From contig NC_065900.1 of assembly GCF_905147045.1 (NCBI RefSeq), positions 10,250,501 through 10,314,500 on the forward strand: a DNA stretch of 64,000 bases, read 5' to 3'. Position 1 is the first letter of the stretch. Each line of letters opens with the position of its first letter. Positions 26,501-38,639 of the stretch are shown here, piece after piece. The stretch comes from Nymphalis io (Eukaryota > Arthropoda > Insecta > Lepidoptera > Nymphalidae). The position numbers and the translations under genes were made by a program. The notes below the pieces were generated by a model. That model worked only from the letters and a program-made list of their open reading frames with translations, was not told the DNA's origin and ran no database searches.

Positions 26501-26839
26501 ATTATAAATAAGCCGAAAAATCTATGCATGTTAGATGTAAAACATTTCAGGATTATTTATAGAAATTGATACATTAAAATAACTATTCCCGCATTTAATT
26601 TGTATTACGTGCTTAAATTCAATTCAATGTTGGCAACTTTGATATATTGATAAGACGTATTATGGCTGAATTATCGCAATTTTTGCAACAACGAAATAAT
26701 GTTTTTAACTGAATATTATAAAAAATGTTTGGTACTCACCGATATGAACGTCTTCGATGTGTTCAATTAAATCCGCTAGTCGTGGAAATGTTATGCCGCA
26801 GCCATTAAATTTACAGATGTTTATCATGAAGACGGCCAT
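20550..26839 (-). CDS. JAZF1-type C2H2 zinc-finger protein
   Basis: The product is the insect counterpart of JAZF1 (juxtaposed with another zinc finger 1), a nuclear co-regulator known in vertebrates as an NR2C2 partner and NuA4/TIP60-associated protein. Five coding exons join in phase: 26740-26839 (ATG 26837-26839), 26211-26399, 25794-25902, 22730-22876 and 20550-21009. They give 334 residues. Finger 1 has C9, C14, H27 and H32 (LADLIEHIEDVHI). A family signature follows (SSTPTGSEMDEDD, DSNDSWTTVEEYSSEFIL). Finger 2 is near 154-177 (EKPFACPVPGCKKRYKNVNG). Finger 3 is near 189-209 with a C-x-C pair (YKCQCGKSYKTAQGLKSH). The tail of about 120 residues after finger 3 (NAPKMPNLVV ... MPSDRRG) is longer than in the vertebrate protein as I remember it. 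Introns hold SINEs. The gene shares a divergent promoter region with ATP synthase subunit c. Confidence 0.93.
21503..21602 (-). other. Exon-like open segment in last intron of JAZF1-type gene
   Basis: On the minus strand, 100 bases lie between an acceptor (cacatag) and a possible donor (gtatct). They read KYPVAPTPAAFRQKL, then AGPKKRLTAQEYFWKKW. The text looks protein-like and uses mixed codons, unlike the surrounding AT-rich intron. The incoming phase fits the upstream exon ending at 22730 (K split across the junction). The outgoing phase does not fit the exon at 21009, so inclusion would shift the frame and drop finger 3, or the segment would have to end the transcript. It may be an alternative terminal exon or a remnant of another gene. 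Confidence 0.4.
21850..22185 (-). mobile_element. SINE family M, nearly complete
   Basis: The 3' end lies at the left (acagtaacagcctgtgaatg) and the tRNA-like head at the right (box B reversed as cccgggtttgaaacc, then ttcttaccactgggccatct). It sits in the last intron of the JAZF1-type gene. Confidence 0.85.
22925..23215 (+). mobile_element. SINE family M, nearly complete, opposite to the copy at 21850
   Basis: The head is cgagatggcccagtggtaag, the body tctaatttcatcgaaattct, and the end cttagcccagcagtgggaca, ccggctgttactta. Together with the copy 750 bases to the left, it could fold the intervening exon 22730-22876 into a hairpin transcript. Confidence 0.85.
23840..24110 (+). mobile_element. 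tRNA-derived SINE (family G)
   Basis: The head has a box A-like ggcgtggttggtagatactt and a box B gggttcgattcccaccc. The body includes tgtgtgcatgaacatgcctg, and the tail is attattattatt. A reversed copy lies at 37595-37865. It is not a working tRNA gene, since the anticodon arm and acceptor end do not close. Confidence 0.8.
24575..24660 (-). mobile_element. SINE family M, 3' fragment
   Basis: Reads gtaacagcctgttgatgtcc, cactgctaggctaaggcctc and ggagaaggtttggagcttat. Confidence 0.7.
24701..25050 (-). mobile_element. SINE family A inserted into SINE family M (nested)
   Basis: A family M 3' end (taacagcatgtgaatgttcc, actactgggc) stops at about 24729. A near-complete family A copy spans about 24730-25019 (from the T-run to actaccaccag). 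Family M text resumes at about 25021 (tcctcctctctctttgagga). Family A jumped here after family M. Confidence 0.8.
25375..25545 (-). repeat. Degenerate SINE family A-like copy
   Basis: Shows scraps such as cgcccttagaccaattgg, ctcactcacctttcaaaccg, gtacacgacaatac and attcggcggtaggatat in family A order. Confidence 0.5.
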
Positions 26840-27206
26840 GTCGAATGTAGGATAATGGACTAGTCAAATGTAGAACTATATTCTTATAAAAATATGTACT
26901 TAGATATAATTTTTAATTAGAAACATAATCCAATTGAAAACTGTTTTCAAGCCGATTTAAAAATAAAAACGATTATTTACACACTTAATAAAATAGCCTT
27001 ACCAATACTTACATAATATTTCAAGTAGTTAGTATTTAAAGTCTATGTCATTTGCGCAGTCCGATCGATAGTTGGCTGCGCCGAAAGGAAGTTGCGCGCA
27101 CTGCGCAAATCAGCCAATACCGACTCAGAATTTATACTCTGTTTCTCTTGACCACTCAGAAATTGAACATTCCAAAGGCCGGTCTCCTCCTTCTCGGTGT
27201 TCTTTG
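26840..27206. promoter_or_regulatory. Divergent promoter region: JAZF1-type gene and ATP synthase c
   Basis: Head-to-head gene starts. A GC-richer stretch at about 27045-27120 (ggaagttgcgcgcactgcgc) separates a likely JAZF1-side 5' UTR donor (gtaagtattgg, minus, near 27012) from a likely plus-strand leader. That leader is pyrimidine-rich (cttctcggtgttcttt) and ends at a donor gtaagt at 27207. No TATA box is evident. The transcription starts are inferred. Confidence 0.5.
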
Positions 27207-27662
27207 GTAAGTGTCACAGAAATTGTGAACAAACTAATCGTGGAAAAGTGTTTAAATCTTTGACGATTGTCGAATAAAAAGTGCTCATATCATTTAAGAA
27301 AAGCGCACAGTGTGTGTCGGTGCAATTATTTTACAGTGATTTTGTAAGTTATCATTGAAGATAGTCATTTAATTCGAAACGATAGATATCGCCGATTCAG
27401 CCATTTTCCGCCGACTCCCGTCTATCATTATATATGATAATATACCCGTTCTTGCCGCGACCGTCTGTTTATAGTGTTATCAAAATTGTCAATTACGTAA
27501 AATCCTAGATATTCATTAAACTCCTATCACCGACTATGTTACGTAGTCCCAGTAAATTACGTAACGCTCTGCGGTCAAACTGTCAAGTCTCCTGAAGTCA
27601 ATTTACTTCATATCGTTTCAAGTAAAGCAGCTTATTGTTCACTAGAACCATATTTATTTCAG
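27207..27662 (+). other. Probable 5' UTR intron of ATP synthase subunit c
   Basis: The donor gtaagt is at 27207 and the acceptor tttatttcag at 27653-27662, 32 bases before the ATG. Both sites are strong, but the intron is inferred. Confidence 0.5.
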
Positions 27663-27694
27663 TTCTCGATCGCCGCACCCTCAATAACACAAAA

Positions 27695-29780
<2,086 letters not shown>

Positions 29781-29982
29781 GCTATTTACTTTTAAGAACA
29801 CTACTACTGCCATCCTAGATGAGGTTTCTGTGTATACTATCTGGAGTGGACGGCCATGGAATCGAATGTGTGAAACCTCACCCTCATAGTGGTGCGAGGA
29901 CTTATGTGTTAAGTGTTACACTTTCAGTGCATCATCAGGAAACGCAATTTATTTAATTATGTAGTATAAAAAAAAATCTGCA

Positions 29983-29988
29983 AATAAA
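29983..29988 (+). terminator. Poly-A signal for the downstream exon
   Basis: AATAAA about 200 bases after the stop at 29778-29780. Confidence 0.65.
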
Positions 29989-29999
29989 ATATTGTACGT

Positions 30000-30960
30000 A
30001 AACACTTAATTATTCCTATTCCTGATACATTGTAGACTTATCTAAATCATGTTATGCATATATATTCTCAGTATAATTATGTCAGAAGCCGGTGATGATA
30101 ATTGTTAAGCCAGTAATTACACTTTGCGTGTGAGTATTGTCATCGCTTTGCACTTGTTATGCTGTTTGGGAATGTCAGCATCTGTATTGTACATTTTTAG
30201 GGCGATTAAATGATACAAAACCAATTTGAATGCTAATTTTTTCATAATACACCTGTATATTCATAAAGACTGAATCAAATCAAGTTGGATGTAGAACAGT
30301 AACAGCAAAGCACATACAAGCAAACCCTCGTCCTCCATTGTATACAATACTGTAACACATTTTGTCGGCAATTGGCTTACTCAGATTTATGCAAGGTCCA
30401 TGTATAGGGTAGGGGCCCAACCAGCAAAAAATAATATAATTTTACTCTCAACAGTTCCGTAGCCGTGAGACCATAACATTATAATACTATTTTACTGTTG
30501 GTTCGTTTTTTTTTAATTTTACGTTTTTAAAATAAATTTATATAAATATCAAACAGAACAGAATTTATCACGGTTATCTAACTATAATTAGGTATCTAAT
30601 CAATCTTTGTGACATAGTATTAGAATTTAGATTCAAATTTGACAAGGAAAACTTATCGCAGCGTCGACCACGTGAAAAACAGTTTATAACCCTAAAAAAT
30701 CTGATAAAAATTTTTTTCTCAAATTGTATGCATGGATATGCCGATATATAACGTCACACTTATAATTAAAAAAATGTTTTTGTTTTTCAAACAAAAAATA
30801 GTACTTGAACGTGTCGATCAGACAAGGATGTATTTAATGATTTATTATCATCCAAAGAAATTCTACGAGTTTTAAAGAAATACGAAACTGGCCTCCCTTA
30901 AAAAAAAAAAGGCAAATACATTAACAGGACTTTTGCTTCTAAATTTCAATTCATGTACAT
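30000..30960. other. AT-rich spacer, nothing recognised
   Basis: Downstream of the ATP synthase c gene. No exon, repeat family or RNA gene is seen. Confidence 0.5.
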
Positions 30961-30964
30961 TTTT

Positions 30965-31045
30965 TTGTTTTGGAATAAGCTCCAAACCTCAAAAGGGAGA
31001 GGAGGCCTTAGCCCAGCTGTGGGACATTAACAGATTCAATCAATC
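30965..31045 (+). mobile_element. SINE family M, 3' tail fragment
   Basis: Reads ttggaataagctccaaacct and gaggccttagcccagctgtg directly before an RTE fragment. Confidence 0.65.
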
Positions 31046-31413
31046 AACAGCCAATCGTTGTCCACTGCTGAACATAGGCCTCTCCCAAGGTGCGCCAAAG
31101 CTCCCTGTCCTCCGCCTTCCGCATCCAGTTTGTGCCCGCTACCTTCTTAAGGTCGTCGGTCCACCTGGCTGGAGGGCGCCCTACGCTGCGCTTGCCGATT
31201 CGCGGTCTCTACTCTAGGACTCGTCTGCTCCAACGGCCATCGGTCCTACGACATGCGTGACCAGCCCACTGCCACTTCAGCCTGCTAATTTTGCAAGCTA
31301 TGTCGGTGACTCCGGTTCTTTTCCAGATAATCTCATTTCTGATCTTATCCTTCAAAGATACTCCGAGCATAGCTCGCTCCATAGCACGCTGAGCGACTTT
31401 GAATTTGTGGACA
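31046..31413 (-). mobile_element. RTE LINE 3'-end fragment
   Basis: Positions 31267-31413 match the window start (1 to about 147) almost base for base, for example ctgccacttcagcctgctaa and catagctcgctccatagcac. The preceding 220 bases (cactgctgaacataggcctc, accttcttaaggtcgtcggt) give the true 3' end of the family, which for the first element lies outside the window. It is a 5'-truncated insertion. Confidence 0.88.
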
Positions 31414-32326
31414 TTTTGAATTAACAGATTGTTAATGATATTTTTTTTTTTGCTGTGCGTTATCTCTTATCGAGACAATATAGACGGAAGCATGAAAAAA
31501 CGATTTATGTATTCTCTTACGAAAGTTTCAACATACCTAAAATTAATATAATTTATTTCGAGAGCAAGCTTCTAGAAATCTTTTTTAAGGTTTTATGAAA
31601 CGATATGGTTCTTTTAGACGTTTAAAATCTAAATTCCAATGAAAAGTTTTTGTTTATTTGTATATAATAGGCACAGAGATTATAAATGGTCTAGAAGTTA
31701 GGATTTGCAGATAATAATAATCAATCCGACGAGTAATTCTCATTGATTTGTACCGTTTCATATTTAAAGCACACACATATTCTATTACTTTATGACACGG
31801 TAATCAACCATAATGATAAAAAAAGTCATTTTAATGGGATGCGAGTATTATATCTACTTTCTACCTAGTAGTGCCTATATACTCTTACAATATGGTCATT
31901 TACCCTTACCCACCGTACCGACTTACATCGCCCCGCTCGATACCGTCTTGTTCTTGGCTACGGCTGCTAGTTTAGTTTAATTATGTTTTTGTTTCTAAAG
32001 AAAAGCGAAATGGATAGATCTCAAGACAGGGATGGTTTCTTGCTAAAATAGTAGAACTTTCACAATTAATTATTAAGGAATGGAAATTATTTTGTCGATA
32101 TACCTCAATTATATTAATTCGCAATCTGTCCCAAAATGTCATTCTAATAATATAAGTAATAATATTTAAATAAAATACATGAACAGTGCAGTATGTTTTT
32201 TTTTAAATACAGAGTAAACTGTATAACGACACTGGGGAAATTGCTCATTTTATGGCGTTATTGAGAGTTGTCGTTAAATAGAGAGAAGAAAAAACTTAAA
32301 AGAAAGAATATTATTTTACTATGTAT
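31414..32326. other. AT-rich spacer, nothing recognised
   Basis: No coding text or known repeat was found between the RTE fragment and the next SINE. Confidence 0.45.
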
Positions 32327-32629
32327 TATTTTTTTTTTTTTTTATAGAATAGGAAGGCGAGGACGAGCATATAGGCCACCTAATAGTAAGTGGTCTCCAA
32401 CGCCCTTAGACATTGGCATTGTAAAAAATGTCAACCATCGCTTACATAGGCCAATGCGCCACCAACTTTGGGAACTAAGATTTTTTTGTCCCTTGTGCCT
32501 GTAATTACACTGCCTCACTCACACTTCAAACCGGAACACAACAATTTCAAGTACTGCTGTTTTGCGGTAGAATATCTGATGAGTGGGTGGTACCTACCCA
32601 GACGAGCTTGCACAAAGCCCTACCACCAG
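32327..32629 (-). mobile_element. SINE family A, near full length
   Basis: A long T-run, then tatagaataggaaggcgagg, caccaactttgggaactaag, cttcaaaccggaacacaaca and acgagcttgcacaaagccct. It ends ctaccaccag. Confidence 0.85.
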
Positions 32630-32879
32630 TAAAATAACATTATAATATTATTTACTGATCAAGTATAAAATTTACAAACAATATAAATGTATAACAATAT
32701 AAACCAGACGACAACGCTTATTGAGTTAAGTTTATTACGAGTTTGTTTTGGTTTCGGAGCTTTTGAGGATAAAAAAGATAAAACATCTCAAACATTCTTA
32801 CTAATTTGGCCAACTTAGAAAGTACTGATTACTACTTAATAATGACGTATTATGCTGATAGCTTATGCGTGACACTTGT

Positions 32880-33005
32880 CCATTAATCGCGCCCACGCGT
32901 ATATGTAAAGCGCGCCGATTGCCGCCTTATTGCAGTGAATTCTTTGCAGCGAACGAACGTTAGTCGGAGACGCACGGCGCTCTCTGGTAAACCTGTCTGT
33001 TTTTA
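32880..33005 (+). promoter_or_regulatory. Isolated GC-rich patch with a splice donor, possible orphan promoter and first exon
   Basis: In an AT-rich spacer, about 110 bases are rich in CG (atcgcgcccacgcgtatatg, aagcgcgccgattgccgcc, ggagacgcacggcgctctct) and end at a possible donor gtaaac at 32990. No matching downstream plus-strand exon was recognised. Confidence 0.3.
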
Positions 33006-33179
33006 TTTGTAATATATTTTGTTAGGTTAGAGTAGAAATAAAATTTATTTAAGTCTTCCGATCTACGATGCTGTATGTCTCCATCATCCACGTCTTTGTT
33101 AATGCTGTTAATGACTAAATGCAGAATGTTTTTTATTCCAAAATATTCAGATTAAACAAAATTGTTCTCACTGATAAAT

Positions 33180-33400
33180 TTATTTATCTATACTAATATT
33201 ATAAAGCTGACGGGTTGTTTTGTTGAACGCACTAATCTCAAGAACTGCTGGTTCGAATTGACATATGATGCGGAGCATTAATGAAAAATGTTGCAAAAGC
33301 GGGGAAAATGTATTCCTTTTTAAGAACTTTTTGCGTGCGCTGCGTAAACGGTTAGAATTATACAACAATCATGTATAACGTAATTGTTTCTCTCGAAAAG
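33180..33400. repeat. Dispersed repeat, tatactaatattataaagctg type
   Basis: The opening ctatactaatattataaagc followed by gaacgcactaatctcaagaa is a very common repeat start in lepidopteran genomes. Its class is not resolved here. Confidence 0.5.
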
Positions 33401-33739
33401 TTCTAAAAAAAGTCCACGATAGCATATGTCTATCTTTTAAGGTTGAATCACAATATCGTTTTTATAAACAAGGCATTAATTTTTATGAAAGATATCGATA
33501 AAATATCATACTTTTTTAAGTACTTTTTATAGTTTTACACTCTGATTTCAACAGGTAGTTGTAAGTAGGTGGTTTGAAAATATTCATACTTGAGTATTTG
33601 TTTTCACAATAATTAAAGCACAGGGAAAGACATTCAAGTATATCGGATTCGATCTAAGGCAATGTCTTATGGTAAATGCGGTTGGAGCGTGGTCGACACA
33701 CAAACAGAAATCCAATGTAAATATAAACATAGTGTAAGT

Positions 33740-36700
33740 CTCAGAATCCACAAACACAGGCAACATTGGGAAATGACTATGTTTGTGGAATATGAGAACT
33801 AATAAGCTATTTGATATGCTACAATGTACACACATACAGAAAAACAAATTTCTACCCAAGTTAAGTGTCTTCATCGTTGAAGTTGATCTTCGCAGTTTAA
33901 TAAAGTAGCTACGAGTTCTCATAATCCACAAACACAGGCAACATTGGGAAATGACTATGTTTGTGGAATATGAGAACTAATAAGCTGTTGATGTGCTAAA
34001 ATGTACACACATACAGAAAAACAAATTTCTACCCAAGATAAGTGTCTTCATCGTTGAAGTTGATCTTCGCAGTTTAATAAAGTAGCTACGAGTTCTCATA
34101 ATCCACAAACACAGGCAACATTGGGAAATGACTATGTTTGTGGAATATGAAAACTAATAAGCTGTTGATATGCTAAAATGTACACACATACAGAAAAACA
34201 AATTTCTACCCAAGTTAAGTGTCTTCATCGTTGAAGTTGATCTTCGCAGTTTAATAAAGTAGCTACGAGTTCTCATAATCCACAAACACAGGCAACATTG
34301 GGAAATGACTATGTTTGTGGAATATGAAAACTAATAAGCTGTTGATGTGCTAAAATGTACACACATACAGAAAAACAAATTTCTACCCAAGTTAAGTGTC
34401 TTCATCGTTGAAGTTGATCTTCGCAGTTTAATAAAGTAGCTACGAGTTCTCATAATCCACAAACACAGGCAACATTGGGAAATGACTATGTTTGTGGAAT
34501 ATGAAAACTAATAAGCTGTTGATGTGCTAAAATGTACACACATACAGAAAAACAAATTTCTACCCAAGTTAAGTGTCTTCATCGTTGAAGTTGATCTTCG
34601 CAGTTTAATAAAGTAGCTACGAGTTCTCATAATCCACAAACACAGGCAACATTGGGAAATGACTATGTTTGTGGAATATGAAAACCAATAAGCTACTTGA
34701 CGTGCTTAAATGTACACACATACAGAAAATCTATATTTCTACCCAAATTAAGTGTCTTCATCGTTGAAGTTTATCTTCGCAGTTCCTATGGAGCAGCTAC
34801 GAGTTCTCATAATCCACAAACACAGGCAACATTGGGAAATGACTATGTTTGTGGAATATGAAAACCAATAAGCTACTTGACGTGCTTAAATGTACACACA
34901 TACAGAAAATCTATATTTCTACCCAAATTAAGTGTCTTCATCGTTGAAGTTTATCTTCGCAGTTCGTATGGAGCAGCTATGAGTTCTCATAATCCACAAA
35001 CACAGGCAACATTGGGAAATGACTATGTTTGTGGAATATGAAAACTAATAAGCTATTGATGTGCTAAAATGTATACATTTACAGAAAACCAATATTTCTA
35101 CTTAAATTAAATGTCTTCATCGGTTGAAGTTGATCTTCGCAATTTGAATAAAGCAGCTACGTATTCTCATAATCCACAAACACAGGCAACATTGGAAAAT
35201 GACTATGTTTGTGGAATATGAAAACTAATAAGCTACTTGACGTGCTAAAATGTACACAGATACAAAAAATCAATATTTTCCATTAATTAAATGTCTCCAT
35301 CGGTTGAAGTTGATCTTCGCAATTTGAACAAAGCAGCTACGTATTCTCATAATCCACAAACACAGGCAACATTGGGAAATGACTATGTTTGTGGAATATG
35401 AAAACCAATAAGCTACTTGACGTGCTTAAATGTACACACATACAGAAAATCTATATTTCTACCCAAATTAAGTGTCTTCATCGTTGAAGTTTATCTTCGC
35501 AGTTCGTATGGAGTAGCTATGAGTTCTCATAATCCACAAACACAGGCAACATTGGGAAATGACTATGTTTGTGGAATATGAAAACTAATAAGCTGTTGAT
35601 GTGCTAAAATGTACACACATACAGAAAAACAAATTTCTACCCAAGTTAAGTGTCTTCATCGTTGAAGTTGATCTTCGCAGTTTAATAAAGTAGCTACGAG
35701 TTCTCATAATCCACAAACACAGGCAACATTGGGAAATGACTATGTTTGTGGAATATGAAAACTAATAAGCTACTTGGTGTGCTAAAATGTACACATATAC
35801 AGAAAACCAATATTTCTACTTATATTGAATATCATCATCAGTTGAAATGGAGTAGCTACGAGTTCTCATAATCCACAAACACAGGCAACATTGGGAAATG
35901 ACTATGTTTGTGGAATATGAAAACTAATAAGCTATTTGATGTGCTGAAATGTACACAGCTACAGAAAATCAATATTTCTACTTAAATTGAATGTCTTCAT
36001 CAGTTGAAGTTGATCTTTGCAGTTGGAATGGAGCAGCTACGAGTTCTCATAATCCACAAACACAGGCAACATTTGAAAATGGCTATGTTTGTGGAATATG
36101 AAAACTAATAAGCTACTTGATGTGCTAAAATGTACACATATACAGAATACCAAAATTTCTACTTAATTTGAATATCTTCATTAGTTGAATTTGATCTTCG
36201 CAGTTAGAATGGAGCAGCTACGAGTTCTCATAATCCACAAACACAGGCAACATTGGGAAATGACTATGTTTGTGGAATATGAAAACTAATAAGCTACTTG
36301 ATGTGCTAAAATGTACACAGTTACAGAAAATCAATATTTCTACTTAAATTCAATGTCTTCATCAGTTGAAGTTGATCTTTGCAGATTGATAAAACAGCTA
36401 CGAGTGTTCATAATCCACAAACACAGGCAACATTGGGAAATGACTATGTTTGTGGAATATGAAAACTAATAAGCTATTGATGTGCTAAAATGTATACATT
36501 TACAGAAAACCAATATTTCTACTTAAATTAAATGTCTTCATCGGTTGAAGTTGATCTTCGCAATTTGAATAAAGCAGCTACGTATTCTCATAATCCACAA
36601 ACACAGGCAACATTGGGAAATGACTATGTTTGTGGAATATGAAAACTAATAAGCTACTTGATGTGCTAAAATGTACACAGTTACAGAAAATCAATATTTC

Positions 36701-37000
36701 TACTTAAATTCAATGTCTTCATCAGTTGAAGTTGATCTTTGCAGATTGATAAAACAGCTACGAGTGTTCATAATCCACAAACACAGGCAACATTTGAAAA
36801 TGGCTATGTTTGTGGAATATGAAAACTAATAAGCTACTTGATGTGCTAAAATGTACATATATACAGAATACCAAAATTTCTACTTAATTTGAATATCTTC
36901 ATTAGTTGAATTTGATCTTCGCAGTTGGAATGGAGTAGCTACGAGTTCTCATAATCCACAAACACAGGCAACATTGGGAAATGACTATGTTTGTGGAATA
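33740..37000. repeat. Satellite array, about 19 units of 177-181 bp with a conserved hairpin
   Basis: The motif ATAATCCACAAACACAGGCA recurs at 33921, 34098, 34275, 34452, 34629, 34809, 34989, 35169, 35349, 35529, 35706, 35868, 36049, 36230, 36410, 36590, 36770 and 36951. A first diverged copy is at about 33743. Spacing is 177 in the left block, then 180-181, with one short unit of 162. Each unit has two 20-base arms, GTTCTCATAATCCACAAACA and (T)GTTTGTGGAATATGARAAC, which pair with one mismatch across a 23-base loop. The arms and loop are almost fixed, while the roughly 100 bases between hairpins vary. The units at 36230 and 36590 appear identical, which shows recent exchange. A decayed copy trails at about 37125-37195. 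Confidence 0.95.
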
Positions 37001-37282
37001 TAATAAATAATATGTTGGCAGAATTTATAATAAAAATGCAGTATAAATATAAATTGTACATCTAATAGGCTTCTACAATGAAGTTGTATCAAAGCGGTTT
37101 ATAAAGCTAGCTATTAAGCTAACAGCTACGATTTCTCACAGTACACAAACACAAGTGATATTTTAAAAAAGCTTTTTGTGGTATTCCACAAAAAGGTCCG
37201 ATTTTTCTGTAAAATATTGTTTTTCCTATTGTAAACAAAAACAAAATTAAGCATTTTAAAAAAACCTTGTTAGTAGGCCTTA

Positions 37283-38345
37283 TTATACTATGGTAGGGTA
37301 ATAAGGCCTAAAATTTTAACATACTTAAATAATCAAAATATACTTGGTACATTTGGTGAATGAGATCAATAATAATAGAATACACTAATTATGCTTAAAG
37401 CCTTGAAAATAATGAAAAAAATATTTGGTTAACAGCCATCGGAGCCCTTAAAATCATCTGTATTAGCCGATGACTAGACGAAGCACTCCTCATAATACCA
37501 CTCATAATGCTAAATCATTTTCAGACCACGATACTCATTTGGGAGGCATCGCGATTGTAGTTACTAAAAGAAATGATAAACCAATTAGCACGCAGTTATA
37601 ATATAATAGGGACATTCTTCACACAAGGTTATCTGATCCCAAGCTAAGCAGAGCTCGTACAATGGAAATCAGACAACTGATATACTACATATACTAATTT
37701 TCTTTTGTAAATACATACTTATATTATAAGTGATAATTACAACCAGACTCAGGGCAAACAGACATGTTCATGCACACAAATGTTTGCCTGGATAGGAGTC
37801 GAACCCACGACCTGCGGCGCGAAAGGTAAGTATCTACCAACCATGCCAACCGGCTCGTCAAATTTATAATTACTTGTTTACATTTCTAGCATTTTAAAAA
37901 ACATATGAAATAAACTGTTAAAACAGACAAATGTTTGAACAGAAAAGGTACGAATAAATTCGGTAGGTCTTAATACCCGCTGATGCCTGATACCATGTAT
38001 AAATAAAGATTAAATAAATCATTTTTAGACTCATGAAACTTTTTTTAAACATCAAGTTCATAGAAACCAAGAATAAAAGAAAACTAAAGGATAAATATTT
38101 ATAATATAAGAATAATATTTAAAAAACTACTTACGATTGATTTGGGCGAAATCTTATTATTTGAGTCGCGCAAATGCTCCTCACGATGGATAACGTAACA
38201 TTGGTGGCAGAGAGCAAGCAAACACGTAGCAACAAGTTTAAAGCGACATCTATGAGTGTTAACTACCTACAAGGGTGACTTCGAGCGAATCATTTTAAAT
38301 ACCACTTTTGTTATTTAGGCCTTATTACCCGCACCTACCATACTA
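37283..38345. mobile_element. Possible non-autonomous DNA element with inverted ends
   Basis: The left end ACTATGGTAGGGTAATAAGG plus CCTAAA is mirrored at the right by TAGGCCTTATTACCCGCACC plus TACCATACTA (38318-38345). The left has a four-base gap relative to the right. A third related motif (taggtcttaatacccgc) lies at 37965-37981. The element carries an inserted SINE at 37595-37865 and has no coding capacity. Confidence 0.45.
37595..37865 (-). mobile_element. tRNA-derived SINE (family G), reversed copy
   Basis: Reverse of the copy at 23840: aagctaagcagagctcgtac, gttcatgcacacaaatgttt, box B reversed as ggagtcgaacccac, then tatctaccaaccatgccaac and cggctcg at the head. Confidence 0.8.
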
Positions 38346-38529
38346 TTTTTTTAGATTTACCGGTAAAGTTGAAGCGCAATCTAGTAGCGAACTACAACAA
38401 AGTAGATGGTATAAAAACATCTCCATCAAAAAATATACATATACTGAAAAAAACTATTAAACCAATATACGTATAGTTTATACCAGAACTTTTACTATAT
38501 AGCTACTTATAAGCAAAGCGCTATGACCT

Positions 38530-38632
38530 TAAGAAGGTGGCGGGCACCGACTGGATGCGGAAGGCGGAGGACCGGGAGCTTTGGCGCACCTTATGTTCAG
38601 CAGTGGACTACGAAAGGCTGTTGATGAAGCAA
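38530..38632 (+). mobile_element. RTE LINE 3'-end scrap
   Basis: Reads aagaaggtggcgggcaccga, tgcggaaggcggaggaccgg and gttcagcagtggacta. This is the plus-strand version of the 3' end at 31046-31140. Confidence 0.75.
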
Positions 38633-38639
38633 AGCACTA

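Noticed and set aside
33740..37000. CRISPR array
   Set aside because: Units are about 180 bases with related linkers, in an animal genome. Repeats are hairpin satellites and the linkers are not unique spacers.
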